Positions 32,201 to 41,830 of a stretch of 64,000 bases of DNA are shown here, in pieces. Every line of letters starts with the position of its first letter. The stretch's first letter is position 1. A model generated the notes under the pieces. The model was not told the DNA's origin, made no database searches, and worked only from the letters and a program-made list of their open reading frames with translations. Source of the DNA: Tritrichomonas musculus (Eukaryota; Parabasalia; Tritrichomonadida; Tritrichomonadidae); the NCBI GenBank assembly GCA_039105265.1, contig JAPFFF010000033.1, positions 124,001 through 188,000 of the forward strand, written 5' to 3'. A program made the position numbers and the translations under genes.

Positions 32201-35200
32201 ATTTGATGTATAATATGAAATAATCACATGCAATGATTTATCGTTTACCAAAATATTTGTACCACGTCCACAGTAATTAGTTCCAAGTGAAATTGCACCT
32301 TTTATTCCTGCAATTCTATCAGGTAGAACAGTGTCATCTTTTCCATCAAAAAAGTTAATCTGTTGAATTCCAATAGAGTAAATCATTTTGGCAACAATTT
32401 CTATTTCCTTCAAATCTTGGAAAATGGCAAGAACAGGATTTCCTTGATTGTGAAATTGTAGAATTTCAAATACAATACATTTATTTCTATCTTCAATTGT
32501 ATCACATAAAATCATTGGTAATTCGATCCTTTGATTTGGCTTATTTCTCGGAATTGTTACAGTTTTAAGATTGTATTCTTGCTCATAAATATTCTTTTCT
32601 TTTAAGCCACCAACTGTTCCAGTAAATCCACAAACCTTATTGTATAATTTTACAAAAATCGGATGTGAAACATATAAATAATTTAATGACATGTCTTTAA
32701 TGATCATATTTTGATATTTCCCACTTTCTTTAATTGCAATAAATTGTTGAATAAATCCACCAAACTCTTTATTTGGTTCCAAAATACCTTTATGGTCATA
32801 ATCAAAAGGGACAATATGTCTAAAAATGGTCACTGAAGTATTTTCTTCATTTAGGTCTTCTTCTCCGTTTTTTATTTCATCATCATCATCATCATCATCA
32901 TCATCGTCATCTTCATCTTCATCAAAACATACTGGTTCTTTGTTATCTGATGCAAGTAAACTTATAATATTTTTTCCAACATTAACTGCAATATCTTGAA
33001 CAACATTTAAAGTTTCTTTAATAAGTTTTTTCATTCTTTTATAATTTTTAACCTTGATTTCTTCAATTGAGTATTTCTTTCCATTCTCAAACTCCTTATT
33101 GTTTACAATATCAACTTCTGAATACATTTGCTCAATATCTTTTATTGAAAGATCAGTGCATTCTGGCCACTTTTCTAAAATTATTTTGAAAGTTTTTTTG
33201 GCTGAAACTTTGGCAAGTCTCTGATCATAGACAAATTTTAGAATTTCTTTTGAATTTGATTTGATATCACGAGAAACAATTGTGCCATTTGTTATTTCAT
33301 CAATTAGAATTGAATCAGCTTCATCAATTAATAATGCACATTTGCCATAATAATCATCAATATAACCTGGTGAAAGTTCTAGTAACTTCAAATAGAAACA
33401 TTCAAAATTGACAAATGTAGAAAAGATGATATTGGGTTTATTTCTCGGAATATTATTATCACAATCCAATCCACATACGGCAAAGTTCATTTTTGATGAA
33501 TTATAAAACTGTTCTTCATTATAATAATCGAAATCATCATTATAATAATACTTTGAATATACGGTTTTATCACTTTCGGTATTTAATTCAAAATATTTAC
33601 CAAAATTATTTTTAAAGATAGTATCAATTTTAATAATATCCTCATTATTATCACTTGGTCCACCATAATCAAAATCATTGAAACCTATTAAGCAGTCAGA
33701 AACTCCACTATGAATATTAATTTCATCTACTTCATCTTTTGATTTTTCAACCATACTTTTTTCTTTTTTCTTTGGTGGAATAGGAAGCTCGTTTTCATGA
33801 ACAAAAACAGCTGATTTAAGCTTAAGTTGACGAAAGAAATCAAAAGAATCCATATAATCACGATTTGCTAATTTAATATTTGATGAGCAAATATGAACCG
33901 TTTTGCCATTTAATGCAAGGATTGCAGCAATTAAACAAATAATACATGATTTTCCTTCACCAGTATCAACTTGATAAATAACACCTTTATGATGTTTGCT
34001 TAGATTTTTTTTAATCTCTGAATCAATTAATTCAAAGTATTGTTTAAAAAAATCATCTTTTAAATTTCTTCCTAATTCTGAAATATTTTTCATAATTTCA
34101 CTGTAGTCTTTTTGTAGTAAATCTTTAAAATAATTCATTGGTTTATCAAAAAAACTTCTGAATAAATTGTTTAATTTTTCATAATTAAAATTTTGTAAAT
34201 TTAAACTTGTTATTTCTATATAAAGTTCAATAGCTTTTTTCAAAAGAATTTCTTTGCTTATTTTATCATTTTTGTTGGCTTTTGTTGTATATAAATTGCG
34301 AGAAAGTTCATTTTCAAGCCATTTTTTATGCATAATTATATTATCTACATCATCATTATTTTTTTTGAAAAAGCTTTTGCTTACTTTCATAGCTGTATAA
34401 ATCTGTGGTCTATGTATTGAAAAATCGTTATTAAGAGAATTTTCACAAAAAGCATAAGCATAGGAAACATACTTTAGAGAGTTATCAATAAGTTTTTCTT
34501 GAGAAAGTGATTTGATATAATCTTTTTTGAAACTTTTATTCTTTCTTTTTTCAATTTTTTCATTGATTTTTTTCTCGAGAACGTTAATTTGATTTATCTT
34601 TGCAAGTTTTATTTTGCTTGTTGCCAATGGATCGTCTACATAAAAATCTTTTCTTATTATATGCAAATCTTCAAAATTAACATATCTATCATAACGTCTA
34701 TTTTTTGAAACATCATCATAAATAACTTTTACTCTATTATTTTGCCAATTCAAAAAGTCATCTGGCGAAACATAGCACTGAGAAATACCGGATGTTTCAA
34801 GTGGAACAAATGAGTCGAAATCGTTTTTATCGTTATATAATGAAGTATTTGAAAGCTCAACTCTTAAATATTGATGCTTGAATCCACCTTTACAATACAT
34901 AAATGGTCTTATGATTTGAAAAAAAGGAATTTTTATTGATTTTTTAATATCCTCTGAAAAAGTGAGCAATTTGACTCGAAGAATTTTTTTGCATTTTTTG
35001 TATTTTTCTCTAAACTGAGATTTTTTACTTATATATGGTGAATATATATACATAAATCCTTTTAAAAAACTGAAATCAAAAGATGATTTGTTAAAAAAAT
35101 TGATTAAATTATCTTCATTTTCACTTGTTAAGTGTACCTCAGCAAATTGATATTTTTGAATTAAATGTAAAAGAAAATCAGTAAGATTATTAAGATTGGC

Positions 35201-35737
35201 ACATAAAACGAGAGTGAATCCAGAAGCTTTCATTAAGCTGATTTCAAGTTTAATTAAATCACAAAAATCTGGTTTGGCCATTGAATATGATGTGTTTATT
35301 GTCAAAATTGCGATTGGTGTATCTGAAAAAAACCATGAATGACGAAGAGAATAAAAAGTATTTGGTTTGAAAAACGAAGTTTCGAAATTATCTGTTAATT
35401 TAAAGTAATTTCCTTCAACTTTTTTTGACTTTTTATTTGTTTGGTCAAAAACGCTACTATTCATACTATTGTATAAATATTTATAAATGTTGCTTATAGT
35501 TGGATTTTCTAAATCGACTTCATTTATACGGCAACCAAATTTACGAATTACTAATGAAATACATTGCTTGAGGTCTTTTCTAAAGGTCATTGAAGTCTGC
35601 ATGGTAGATAAGTCTCTAAAAATATGGCGAGAAGCAATTTTGAGATATCTCCGATAAAAATTATTTGCATTTGCTGATGTTTTTGCTTTTTTCTTATTCA
35701 ATAAATATATCTGTGTAGAAGGATTTAGAATAGGCAT
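29285..35737 (-). CDS. SecA-like DEAD ATPase with membrane segments and C-terminal pseudokinase
   Basis: This is a 2150-residue protein. Residues 1-590 are unrecognised and helical. Residues 590-1200 form a SecA-type motor: Walker A TGEGKS (592-597), LLIDEADSI (DEAD at 805-808), GFTGTVGG (about 1036-1043), GTNYCGRGTNI (1151-1161) and motif VI ARGRTARQGQKG (1185-1196). An acidic run of Asp lies at about 938-952. Two membrane segments follow (about 1563-1590 and 1710-1727) with a Cys-rich stretch just before the first. Residues 1860-2090 have a protein-kinase fold pattern, but the catalytic HRD is YLN (YLNLIPENVLLD) and DFG is SGF, so it is a pseudokinase. SecA-like proteins are known in trichomonads and some ciliates; their role is unknown, and bacterial-type secretion is not implied. 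The gene is intact, with standard codons throughout. Confidence 0.85.
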   Translation of the reverse strand: MPILNPSTQIYLLNKKKAKTSANANNFYRRYLKIASRHIFRDLSTMQTSMTFRKDLKQCISLVIRKFGCRINEVDLENPTISNIYKYLYNSMNSSVFDQTNKKSKKVEGNYFKLTDNFETSFFKPNTFYSLRHSWFFSDTPIAILTINTSYSMAKPDFCDLIKLEISLMKASGFTLVLCANLNNLTDFLLHLIQKYQFAEVHLTSENEDNLINFFNKSSFDFSFLKGFMYIYSPYISKKSQFREKYKKCKKILRVKLLTFSEDIKKSIKIPFFQIIRPFMYCKGGFKHQYLRVELSNTSLYNDKNDFDSFVPLETSGISQCYVSPDDFLNWQNNRVKVIYDDVSKNRRYDRYVNFEDLHIIRKDFYVDDPLATSKIKLAKINQINVLEKKINEKIEKRKNKSFKKDYIKSLSQEKLIDNSLKYVSYAYAFCENSLNNDFSIHRPQIYTAMKVSKSFFKKNNDDVDNIIMHKKWLENELSRNLYTTKANKNDKISKEILLKKAIELYIEITSLNLQNFNYEKLNNLFRSFFDKPMNYFKDLLQKDYSEIMKNISELGRNLKDDFFKQYFELIDSEIKKNLSKHHKGVIYQVDTGEGKSCIICLIAAILALNGKTVHICSSNIKLANRDYMDSFDFFRQLKLKSAVFVHENELPIPPKKKEKSMVEKSKDEVDEINIHSGVSDCLIGFNDFDYGGPSDNNEDIIKIDTIFKNNFGKYFELNTESDKTVYSKYYYNDDFDYYNEEQFYNSSKMNFAVCGLDCDNNIPRNKPNIIFSTFVNFECFYLKLLELSPGYIDDYYGKCALLIDEADSILIDEITNGTIVSRDIKSNSKEILKFVYDQRLAKVSAKKTFKIILEKWPECTDLSIKDIEQMYSEVDIVNNKEFENGKKYSIEEIKVKNYKRMKKLIKETLNVVQDIAVNVGKNIISLLASDNKEPVCFDEDEDDDDDDDDDDDEIKNGEEDLNEENTSVTIFRHIVPFDYDHKGILEPNKEFGGFIQQFIAIKESGKYQNMIIKDMSLNYLYVSHPIFVKLYNKVCGFTGTVGGLKEKNIYEQEYNLKTVTIPRNKPNQRIELPMILCDTIEDRNKCIVFEILQFHNQGNPVLAIFQDLKEIEIVAKMIYSIGIQQINFFDGKDDTVLPDRIAGIKGAISLGTNYCGRGTNILVNDKSLHVIISYYTSNVRVMNQARGRTARQGQKGTVRVICLKEQFLYPEMVYDDEMKNLVNEFSIKNRIQKDYISFFQEFKPWIFSNDMKEQKFSIDDIIKMREARINVNRIVAFNFRFPLKMKVDTFLKVQSQKIFSIFNCPNSKYTWRLFQKYIREMILEAWSIKVNEVDETFFNKKENRKYKKEIEKLKDLHLNIYSPEYQKKRRELNRKYAKNIEEYEKILEKSEEELLCLINNYIPKDIHDIVPTFMHIFTIVVDTYENDVLSTFKNISNAYIHHNKNEFLSCQIGFKPFSLFTESGARITYRNFKKTNYIIDPEMKYMKKTPKNRICLLSITEKIDDVFNLIFQKVNEIIGSKTFLKFFMRRTLCGCEFGICLNFPMCNQGVTDQQCIVDRDPLFVFTICVKSIIPVLAGVLIILLVYLASMAKDIGEWFTCFPAKLTKELAMKAVGLIVSTVSEELFHFGLDKIIELLQETLNKQLKKLRSINSNQAIEAANIIDDLKSLFTSKTGQKINEKFSSFLGDKIHVTVDWQELLKSCLDPERIMKISFFIILCASTFIMNFSCRKNAIQQAQKDSDEFEGSFNENLTSKRETKMKTIIKSISNREQKIIEKENLANNTVIEENYYYYYYEEEEEDDDAIKKFSTEERKEIEKQNIKSMLSLIDEISDFYPYKLYSFKPLDLHKKISDFIDDKSIKKITSHYYVMSSVFKKGIVKNKFLKLHYIGLNKKVFKKEVSIYATNKFPSILNIVGYSIYKNNFDLYFDNKCISTLETLFSEHHHDKYNLTKKIIIAYGIALALKYLHFHHIAYLNLIPENVLLDSSLFPYLSGFYKSIFIINKNDIVYFANDVFNYGLILTFLIKEHDMFSCFQPSLIFSLVEKPDSYISSCPNSELRNLIVGCWERDKNDEKSFSKICDSLESIAHNDHSINYKEFQKYGKMFKNCINENELNIDFIIEKHTKSFNDQNEVDTSTTNHSDTSIMEDF

Positions 35738-36295
35738 TAATATATTTATATCACAAATAATATATCGATTCTTTCAAAATTCAATTTATTGAATTTAATT
35801 GAATTATTTTTTAAGATGTTAACGTTTTTGCAATTAAAGAGTTATATGATTTTATCGTAATATAGCAAAAATATAAAATTAAATATTATATATATGTATT
35901 CTTTAATATCAAATTATATTTAAAATATTTAAAATATCTTTACAAATTTATAAAATTTTGTAGAAAACTTAACAAATAATTTTTTTTTTTTTTTTTTTTT
36001 TTTTTTGTTTTTGAAAGTTTATTTAGTCTAGACAAAGCATCCTCTGAATTTCATTCAATTATTGATTATTATTTGAGGAGAACGATCAACAAATTCTTTG
36101 AATTTTTCAATAAATCATTTGTTTTTGAAAATTAAAAAAGTAGTTTTATATTGAAAAATATATTAGAAAATGATATAAAATAGATTGAAAGCTTTTTGTA
36201 AAACAATATTAAAAGTATATTTTGAAATATCTCATATAAAATATTATTAGTGTTCATAGAAATATTGAAAGATATTTAAAATAATAAATCTTTAG
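35738..36295. promoter_or_regulatory. divergent promoter region between the SecA-like and 1001-residue genes
   Basis: These 558 bp separate two divergent start codons and must hold both promoters. A run of about 24 T lies at 35982-36005. No initiator could be assigned with confidence. Confidence 0.45.
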
Positions 36296-39200
36296 ATGAA
36301 TTCAATTTGGAAGAATAAAGATGAAATAATAGATCAATCGCTTATTGATGTTGAAATAGATGATGATTTTACTGATTCTTCCGAATCTGATGATACGCAA
36401 TTTAAAACAATTGAAAATTGTACAGATAATTTTTCAGATAATTTAAGTGAAGAAGCACTTTTAAATACAATAAATGGTATCGGAATAAAAATTGAATCTC
36501 ATTTTGATAATATTTCGGATATTGTTCAAAAGAAAAATATGATAAAAATAATTTCTTTTTTTTTCCGATCAATATTAAGGTTTTATCATAAGATATGCTT
36601 ACCCAATAATAGCTATGATAATTTGATTAAGCTTCTTTCTACAGTTGATCCCATTTTTGATCTAAAATTATTTAATTTCAAAAACCCCAAATATTTAGTA
36701 TCGTCAGCAATATCATTTTACAGACTCTTTTTAAACCGTTTCTTTCTTAAACAGTCAAGAGAAAAATTATTTGAAAGATGCTCAACGATACTGTTTAGTT
36801 TAACTAAGCCAGGAGATTTTTTTTATAAAGAAATACATAAAAATAAAAAGAATTTTTTCAACGATCGAAACATACTGTTTCAGTGGGAAACTTATCTTGC
36901 TTTGGTTTATTTTATCCATAATCGAAAAATTCATTTTAAATTCAAAAATATCAAGTTTTGTGAAAATTATTTTACAAAAGAAAAAATACCGCAAATAATT
37001 AATAAAAATTATTTGAAATCTTGTAATTTTCATGAGCAAGATGCTTTATTTTATCAGCTTCAATTCATTTTTGATGCATTAGACAACAAAAAATTTGTTT
37101 ATCGATTTCATGAATGCATTTTGAAAACAATTCGAAAATTAAAACAAGCCAAAGTTCCTGACTTTAAAACTCTTACTTCAAATATTAGAGCAAAAAACAT
37201 TTCGTTAATTATACAAATTAAAAAATATAGTAAAATTTCAAATAATAATAATAATAATAATAATAATAAAGAAGATAATAAAGAAGAAGAAAATAATCAA
37301 AAACCTATTATTCAAAATATAAACGATTTAAATATATTGAAAAAAATAAGTCCTCCAAACCCAAATAGTTTTGATCAACGTCAATTAGAAAAAACAAAAA
37401 AAGTTAATGAAATTAAAAAACAAAAAAACAAAAATCATTCTTCAATAAATCTTGAGTCTCCAGAATCTTTTTGGAATCCAATTGATAACTATTTCGCCAT
37501 TGATAATGGTGTTTTATTCAAAAAAGCAGAACAAAATCAATTTCAACAACAACAATTGATTGATGATATATCAAATTATGAAAATAAAATTAAAAGAATC
37601 ACAATTGATGAATCTAACTTGTTCTCTACTGTTCCAATAAGAGACAACAAAACGCATCTTTTTAAATTCTTTTATTATAATGAACAATCACATAAATGGG
37701 AAATGGATTCCACATTAATATCTAATTTCATTATTCAAAATAAGCATCTAAACTCATTAAATACAAAAGTGCCACTCATATTCTTTTCTAATTCATATGA
37801 AAATGATTTAATTACCCTCAATTCTAAATTACTCCTATCTTTATACCCTGATTTAGATGACAATGATATTTACGTTTATGCCTTATGTGATAAATCGCTT
37901 TCTTTATTGGAATATAATATTAATATTCAAGAAGAAACCATGAATATAAAACCAATCTTTTTATTGCTGCATGTTCCAAAAAGCAAACAACATATAGAAA
38001 ACATTAAAATGATTGTTTTTAAAATTTACTATTTTTTATCAATTGTTTGTGATGTTGAAATTGTTATTTTAAATAAAGAACACTATGCTGATCAAATTAA
38101 TCTAATAAAAAGCATGCAGAACATTAAACGTTCATATAAAGAAGCATCGCAAAAAAGAATTGAAAGGAAAGAATTAATTATTAAAAGAAATTCATCACAA
38201 GAAATGAAACTTGATAAAGGCTCTTTTTCATTGTCTTCTTCTTATGTGGATTTTAGTGATGATGATGACGATTATGGTTATTCTGATGATGATATTGATA
38301 ATAATAAATCATTTGCAAATTTTGATGTTAATAGCATGAATGGTGCATTAGAATTAATTAATCTTAACTTATTTGTGAAGAAATCAAAGCATATCATTCT
38401 TATTAACGATGAGTCAATTGATGGCGATATAACTGAGGTAAATAATAATAAATTCTTTAAAAGTATTCAAGAACAAATAAAAGCAGAAACATGTTCAATT
38501 AATTATATTAATGTAAATAAAGCTGTTACCTATCGTCTTTTTCTTAAAAGTTTGAAAGAATTCGTAATTGATGTTAAGAATGAATCAGAAGATGTCATTA
38601 AGAATTTTGATATATTTCCAATTACAGAAATAAACAGTAAATACATTAATTTGAAGAGTAAGAACGAATGGGAAAATGAATTAAAGAATATTATATATGA
38701 TAGATTCAAGCAATATAAAGATGCAAATTTGGATGAATCAAATGATTTTATTTTAATCTCAAAATTAAACAGTGAAATCACTAAAATGAATCCTTCAATT
38801 GATTATATTTTTCTTCAGAAATGTAATACATTTCTTGATAAGATTAGAAATGATTTAGCACAATTAAATAATGATGTTTTCATTTCTGAATTAAGTATAA
38901 GCTCTAATAATAATTTAAATTATTTAAAACAAATAATAAACAGTCATCCTTACTGGCAAGATGAAAAGAAAGACTTTATTTACAAAAGTCATGAGAACTT
39001 TTTGAATAATGAGTTCTTCTCTATAATTAAAGCTTTTTATCCAAAAAAAGATTACTCCCTTATAATAGATCTAAATCTTTCTATTCTTGAAAATCAAGTA
39101 AAAAAGGATAGAAAAGCTATCCTAAAATTGTTTCGTGAAGTAGAAAACAAGTTAAAACCACCTCAAGATCAAGCAGTCGATTTATTTGATGAAATGAAGA

Positions 39201-39301
39201 AAGGAACAAATTATTCAATTCGTGAGACAGAAAGAGTCAGAGAAATAAAGGTGATTGCTAAAGCAGGTCATTTAAAAGAAGTAATTCCTCAAGATTTCTA
39301 A
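36296..39301 (+). CDS. large unknown protein, divergent partner of the SecA-like gene
   Basis: The intact frame has 1001 residues. The N-terminus is acidic (EIDDDFTDSSESDD). An Asn run lies near residues 313-322, followed by Glu/Lys/Asn-rich sequence, and a second acidic patch is near 655-680 (FSDDDDDYGYSDDD). The C-terminal third is helical and Lys/Glu-rich and ends LKEVIPQDF. I see no P-loop, kinase motif, signal peptide or membrane segment. I do not recognise the family. Its size, intact state and head-to-head position next to the SecA-like gene suggest a possible shared promoter and related roles, which is inference only. Confidence 0.8.
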   Translation: MNSIWKNKDEIIDQSLIDVEIDDDFTDSSESDDTQFKTIENCTDNFSDNLSEEALLNTINGIGIKIESHFDNISDIVQKKNMIKIISFFFRSILRFYHKICLPNNSYDNLIKLLSTVDPIFDLKLFNFKNPKYLVSSAISFYRLFLNRFFLKQSREKLFERCSTILFSLTKPGDFFYKEIHKNKKNFFNDRNILFQWETYLALVYFIHNRKIHFKFKNIKFCENYFTKEKIPQIINKNYLKSCNFHEQDALFYQLQFIFDALDNKKFVYRFHECILKTIRKLKQAKVPDFKTLTSNIRAKNISLIIQIKKYSKISNNNNNNNNNKEDNKEEENNQKPIIQNINDLNILKKISPPNPNSFDQRQLEKTKKVNEIKKQKNKNHSSINLESPESFWNPIDNYFAIDNGVLFKKAEQNQFQQQQLIDDISNYENKIKRITIDESNLFSTVPIRDNKTHLFKFFYYNEQSHKWEMDSTLISNFIIQNKHLNSLNTKVPLIFFSNSYENDLITLNSKLLLSLYPDLDDNDIYVYALCDKSLSLLEYNINIQEETMNIKPIFLLLHVPKSKQHIENIKMIVFKIYYFLSIVCDVEIVILNKEHYADQINLIKSMQNIKRSYKEASQKRIERKELIIKRNSSQEMKLDKGSFSLSSSYVDFSDDDDDYGYSDDDIDNNKSFANFDVNSMNGALELINLNLFVKKSKHIILINDESIDGDITEVNNNKFFKSIQEQIKAETCSINYINVNKAVTYRLFLKSLKEFVIDVKNESEDVIKNFDIFPITEINSKYINLKSKNEWENELKNIIYDRFKQYKDANLDESNDFILISKLNSEITKMNPSIDYIFLQKCNTFLDKIRNDLAQLNNDVFISELSISSNNNLNYLKQIINSHPYWQDEKKDFIYKSHENFLNNEFFSIIKAFYPKKDYSLIIDLNLSILENQVKKDRKAILKLFREVENKLKPPQDQAVDLFDEMKKGTNYSIRETERVREIKVIAKAGHLKEVIPQDF

Positions 39302-39466
39302 AGATGATTGATCAATTTTATTTTATTGATTTATTTTTACTTTTTTTTTCCCCCTCATAAAATTCACAGAAAGAATCGATATTAAAAAGATAGATTATTA
39401 TTATTAATATTTTACTTAAAACTATATTTAAATCATTTTAAATCTGATAATTTATCATTTGATTTA

Positions 39467-40015
39467 TTAGATTGTTTTTTTAATGACTGACTTTTTCTTG
39501 TTTGCCCATTGCTTAATCTCATTTGGCGGTTTTGGATGATTTACTATATTTTTCTTCTTTTGAGTCTGCTTGAAATCTGCTTCAATGCTAGTAAATGTTT
39601 GGAATTGACCTATGATACTCCCAACATCGATTTCTTTTCCAACCAAAATGACTTCATTTCTATGAATTTGATAGTTTTTTTTGGCATTGAATGGCATGCA
39701 CTTTTTGATCAGGTTTATGATTTCAGATGTCATCGATGAATGTGATGGGAATTCAATCTCCTTCTTGCCGAGTTTTTCAATCATACTCTTTAGATATCAG
39801 TTTTATTATCATAATTGTCTTTGTTCAACATTTAGGGAGTCATGCACTTAAGTGTTCAGATCCCATTTGCAAGCGAGTCTTCACGTTCATTGTAATTGAC
39901 GTGGATAAGATCGAAGTATATTTATTTGGCTTCAAAAATGGAATTAGGATTAATGTTATCTATCTTCAGATCACGATAAATCATGCCAAGTTTATGAAAT
40001 TTTTACATATCAAAA
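39467..40015 (-). pseudogene. protein kinase relic
   Basis: Read on the minus strand, HKLGMIYRDLKIDNINPNSI (about 39995-39936) is a kinase catalytic loop. Then come traces of the Phe-Asp and activation-loop area, KCMTP in the APE position, and DNYDNKTDI. A final open segment (39784-39467) has EIEFPSHSSMTSEIINLIKK, which matches subdomains X-XI of TKL/Ser-Thr kinases. Stops and frame changes separate the parts and the N-lobe is gone. It is a decayed member of the large trichomonad kinase family. Confidence 0.6.
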
Positions 40016-40069
40016 GTACAAAAATGAATTCAAAATAATAATTCATAAACAAACATATATATATATATA

Positions 40070-40140
40070 GGGTAATATATCTAGTGGTATTATTCGCGTT
40101 TAGGGTTCGTGAGGTCAGGTATTCAATTCCCGGATTTCCT
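40070..40140 (+). tRNA. tRNA-Pro(AGG)-like sequence, probably a pseudogene
   Basis: The 71-nt stretch lines up without gaps from the D arm to the variable loop with eukaryotic tRNA-Pro: TCTAGTGGTAT (A box), an anticodon loop TTAGGGT with anticodon AGG, and a B-box-like GTATTCAATTCC. The acceptor ends GGGTAAT and ATTTCCT pair with one mismatch and one G-U. The anticodon stem has one mismatch, and the 5' side of the T stem (AGGTA against CCCGG) does not pair, which argues against a functional tRNA. A run of about 27 T follows directly, like an oversized Pol III terminator. Confidence 0.55.
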
Positions 40141-40370
40141 TTTTTTTTTTTTTTTTTTTTTTTTTCATAAATGTTTCAAAAAATGTTTTGTTAACCATTT
40201 CCCATGAAAATATCTCATATATGTTGTCAATTCAATAAAATTGGTTCATTGTTATATTATAGAATATATTCAATAAATATATAAATATATAATATATTGG
40301 GAAAAAAAATAGTTACTTTATCCTTAAAAAACAATTAATTCATTCTTAACGATTTGCACAAAATTAATTT
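40141..40370. other. T run and AT-rich intergenic DNA
   Basis: It begins with a run of T (40139-40165) after the tRNA-like sequence. Nothing else was recognised. Confidence 0.4.
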
Positions 40371-40485
40371 ATTTATATAATATATATTTATATAATATAT
40401 ATTTATATAATATATATTTATATAATATATATTTATATAATATATATTTATATAATATATATTTATATAATATATATTTATAAAA
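40371..40485. repeat. 15-bp AT minisatellite, about 8 copies
   Basis: Units of atttatataatatat repeat every 15 bp from 40371 and degrade at 40485. Confidence 0.9.
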
Positions 40486-40632
40486 TAATATTTATAAATA
40501 TATTAAAAGGTTTTAAGTGAAATATGCATATCATTAATTTAACATTTAAAAGTATTAAATTAGTTTATGTCAGATTCTCATACTTCACATGTGATAAAAA
40601 TGGAAATGGCATGAAAAGTTATTTTTTTCAAA

Positions 40633-40736
40633 CAATTTCAAAATGTCATAAAATAAGATTTAATGAAGTCATGAAACTGTTATCAATTAAAATGATGTTT
40701 TTATTTTAAATCTTATTTTATGACAATTTGAAATTG
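40633..40736. repeat. foldback with 31-bp arms
   Basis: The arms 40633-40663 and 40706-40736 are inverted copies with one mismatch (core tgtcataaaataagattta) around a 42-nt centre. This could be a very small foldback transposon or a structured transcript. Confidence 0.7.
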
Positions 40737-40776
40737 CTTAAATATTTCTAATCTATAAAACGAATTATTCATTTTT

Positions 40777-40853
40777 ACGAAAAGTTTCTTAAAATTGCAT
40801 TTAGATATCATTTATACATTCTCTTAAGCATAATGAACAATTTGATATCAAAA
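40777..40853 (+). promoter_or_regulatory. upstream repeat, copy 1
   Basis: This 77-bp segment (acgaaaagtttcttaaaatt... to ...tttgatatcaaaat) recurs at 42625-42702 with only a couple of changes. It lies 135 bp before the ATG at 40989; the second copy lies about 90 bp before the ATG at 42794. A shared promoter or a dispersed repeat are both possible. Confidence 0.6.
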
Positions 40854-40988
40854 TATTAGAAATCAACTTTCTAAATTTTGAGTTTTAAAACCTTTTCAAA
40901 AAAGAAGATTTTCTTTTTTATTGCGTTTTCCACTTTTTGGACTAAAATGTAATGGATTGACCAATTTACTTAAACCATATCCAGAAGA

Positions 40989-41822
40989 ATGAGTTCTGAA
41001 ATGAATGTAATTCCAAAATGGATAAAAGAGCATTTCCCAGAGCAATTGAAAGAAGCCCTTGAAGGAAATTACTCAAAACCTACCGTGACAGGTAGGAAGG
41101 AAGCAATAGATGTAGATAATGTAAAAGATCTTGCATTCTATGTAAATAAAACTGGAGTCTTTAAACAAGATCAATTCCATAGGCCAATAAAAGGAATTGG
41201 ATGCTATCCATATGAATATTCAAGAAGAAATAAAAAGTATGTTTGCAATTCTTATTTACATATCAAAAGGACAAATGAAGACCCACTAATTAATACAAAA
41301 CAAAACAGCAATTCTCCAAGTTGGTATAAATATTTACAATTATATTTAGAAGATGGCAAAGATTTAAATCCAGATATCATGTACGAAGTGATTTATGAAT
41401 CAAACCATCCTATTCAATGCATCAAATTAATAGTAAAAAAATTTTCGTTTGATCCATCAAAAAATAATAATCGTAAAACCCAAAATAAAGATAAAGACTT
41501 CGAATTGTACAACATTTTAGATGAAAAAGAAAAGGACCATATATGCAAACTGTTACATGATAAGAAGATCAATCTTGATATTAAAAATAAAGTTGTTGAA
41601 GAAGGCAATTATGATAGAATTAGTAAAATCCTTGATTTCTATGAACTTGCAAATTATTGCATTGACAATCATATGGAGAGTAATTATATTAATTATATTG
41701 ACGAGAATTCTAAAAATTTTGTAAATCTTGGAAATATCAAACTTGTAAATCCAAAATTCAAAGAATTCTATACTTATGCTTATAAGAAAACAAAAATCAA
41801 AGAGGAAATGCCAAAAAAATAA
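40989..41822 (+). CDS. unknown helical protein, upstream part of a two-ORF gene
   Basis: The 277 residues start MSSEMNVIPKWIKEHFPEQL. The first half has no recognised domain (KGIGCYPYEYSRRNKKYVC is the most distinctive piece). The second half is helical, with repeated short units like VVEEGNYDRISKILDFYELA that look ankyrin-like. It ends MPKK-stop on a run of seven A. The next ORF begins 8 bases later in the -1 frame and continues the same ankyrin-like style (DHMISLIKERNLDEVKFI). The bases before the stop spell A_AAA_AAA followed directly by TAA, a textbook -1 slippery heptamer. The pair may be one frameshifted protein, or one gene broken by a missing or extra A. Confidence 0.65.
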   Translation: MSSEMNVIPKWIKEHFPEQLKEALEGNYSKPTVTGRKEAIDVDNVKDLAFYVNKTGVFKQDQFHRPIKGIGCYPYEYSRRNKKYVCNSYLHIKRTNEDPLINTKQNSNSPSWYKYLQLYLEDGKDLNPDIMYEVIYESNHPIQCIKLIVKKFSFDPSKNNNRKTQNKDKDFELYNILDEKEKDHICKLLHDKKINLDIKNKVVEEGNYDRISKILDFYELANYCIDNHMESNYINYIDENSKNFVNLGNIKLVNPKFKEFYTYAYKKTKIKEEMPKK

Positions 41823-41830
41823 AGGATCAT

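Noticed and set aside
29285-35737. Bacterial or plastid SecA contamination
   Set aside because: Codon use and AT content match the neighbouring trichomonad genes, and the fused pseudokinase is eukaryotic.
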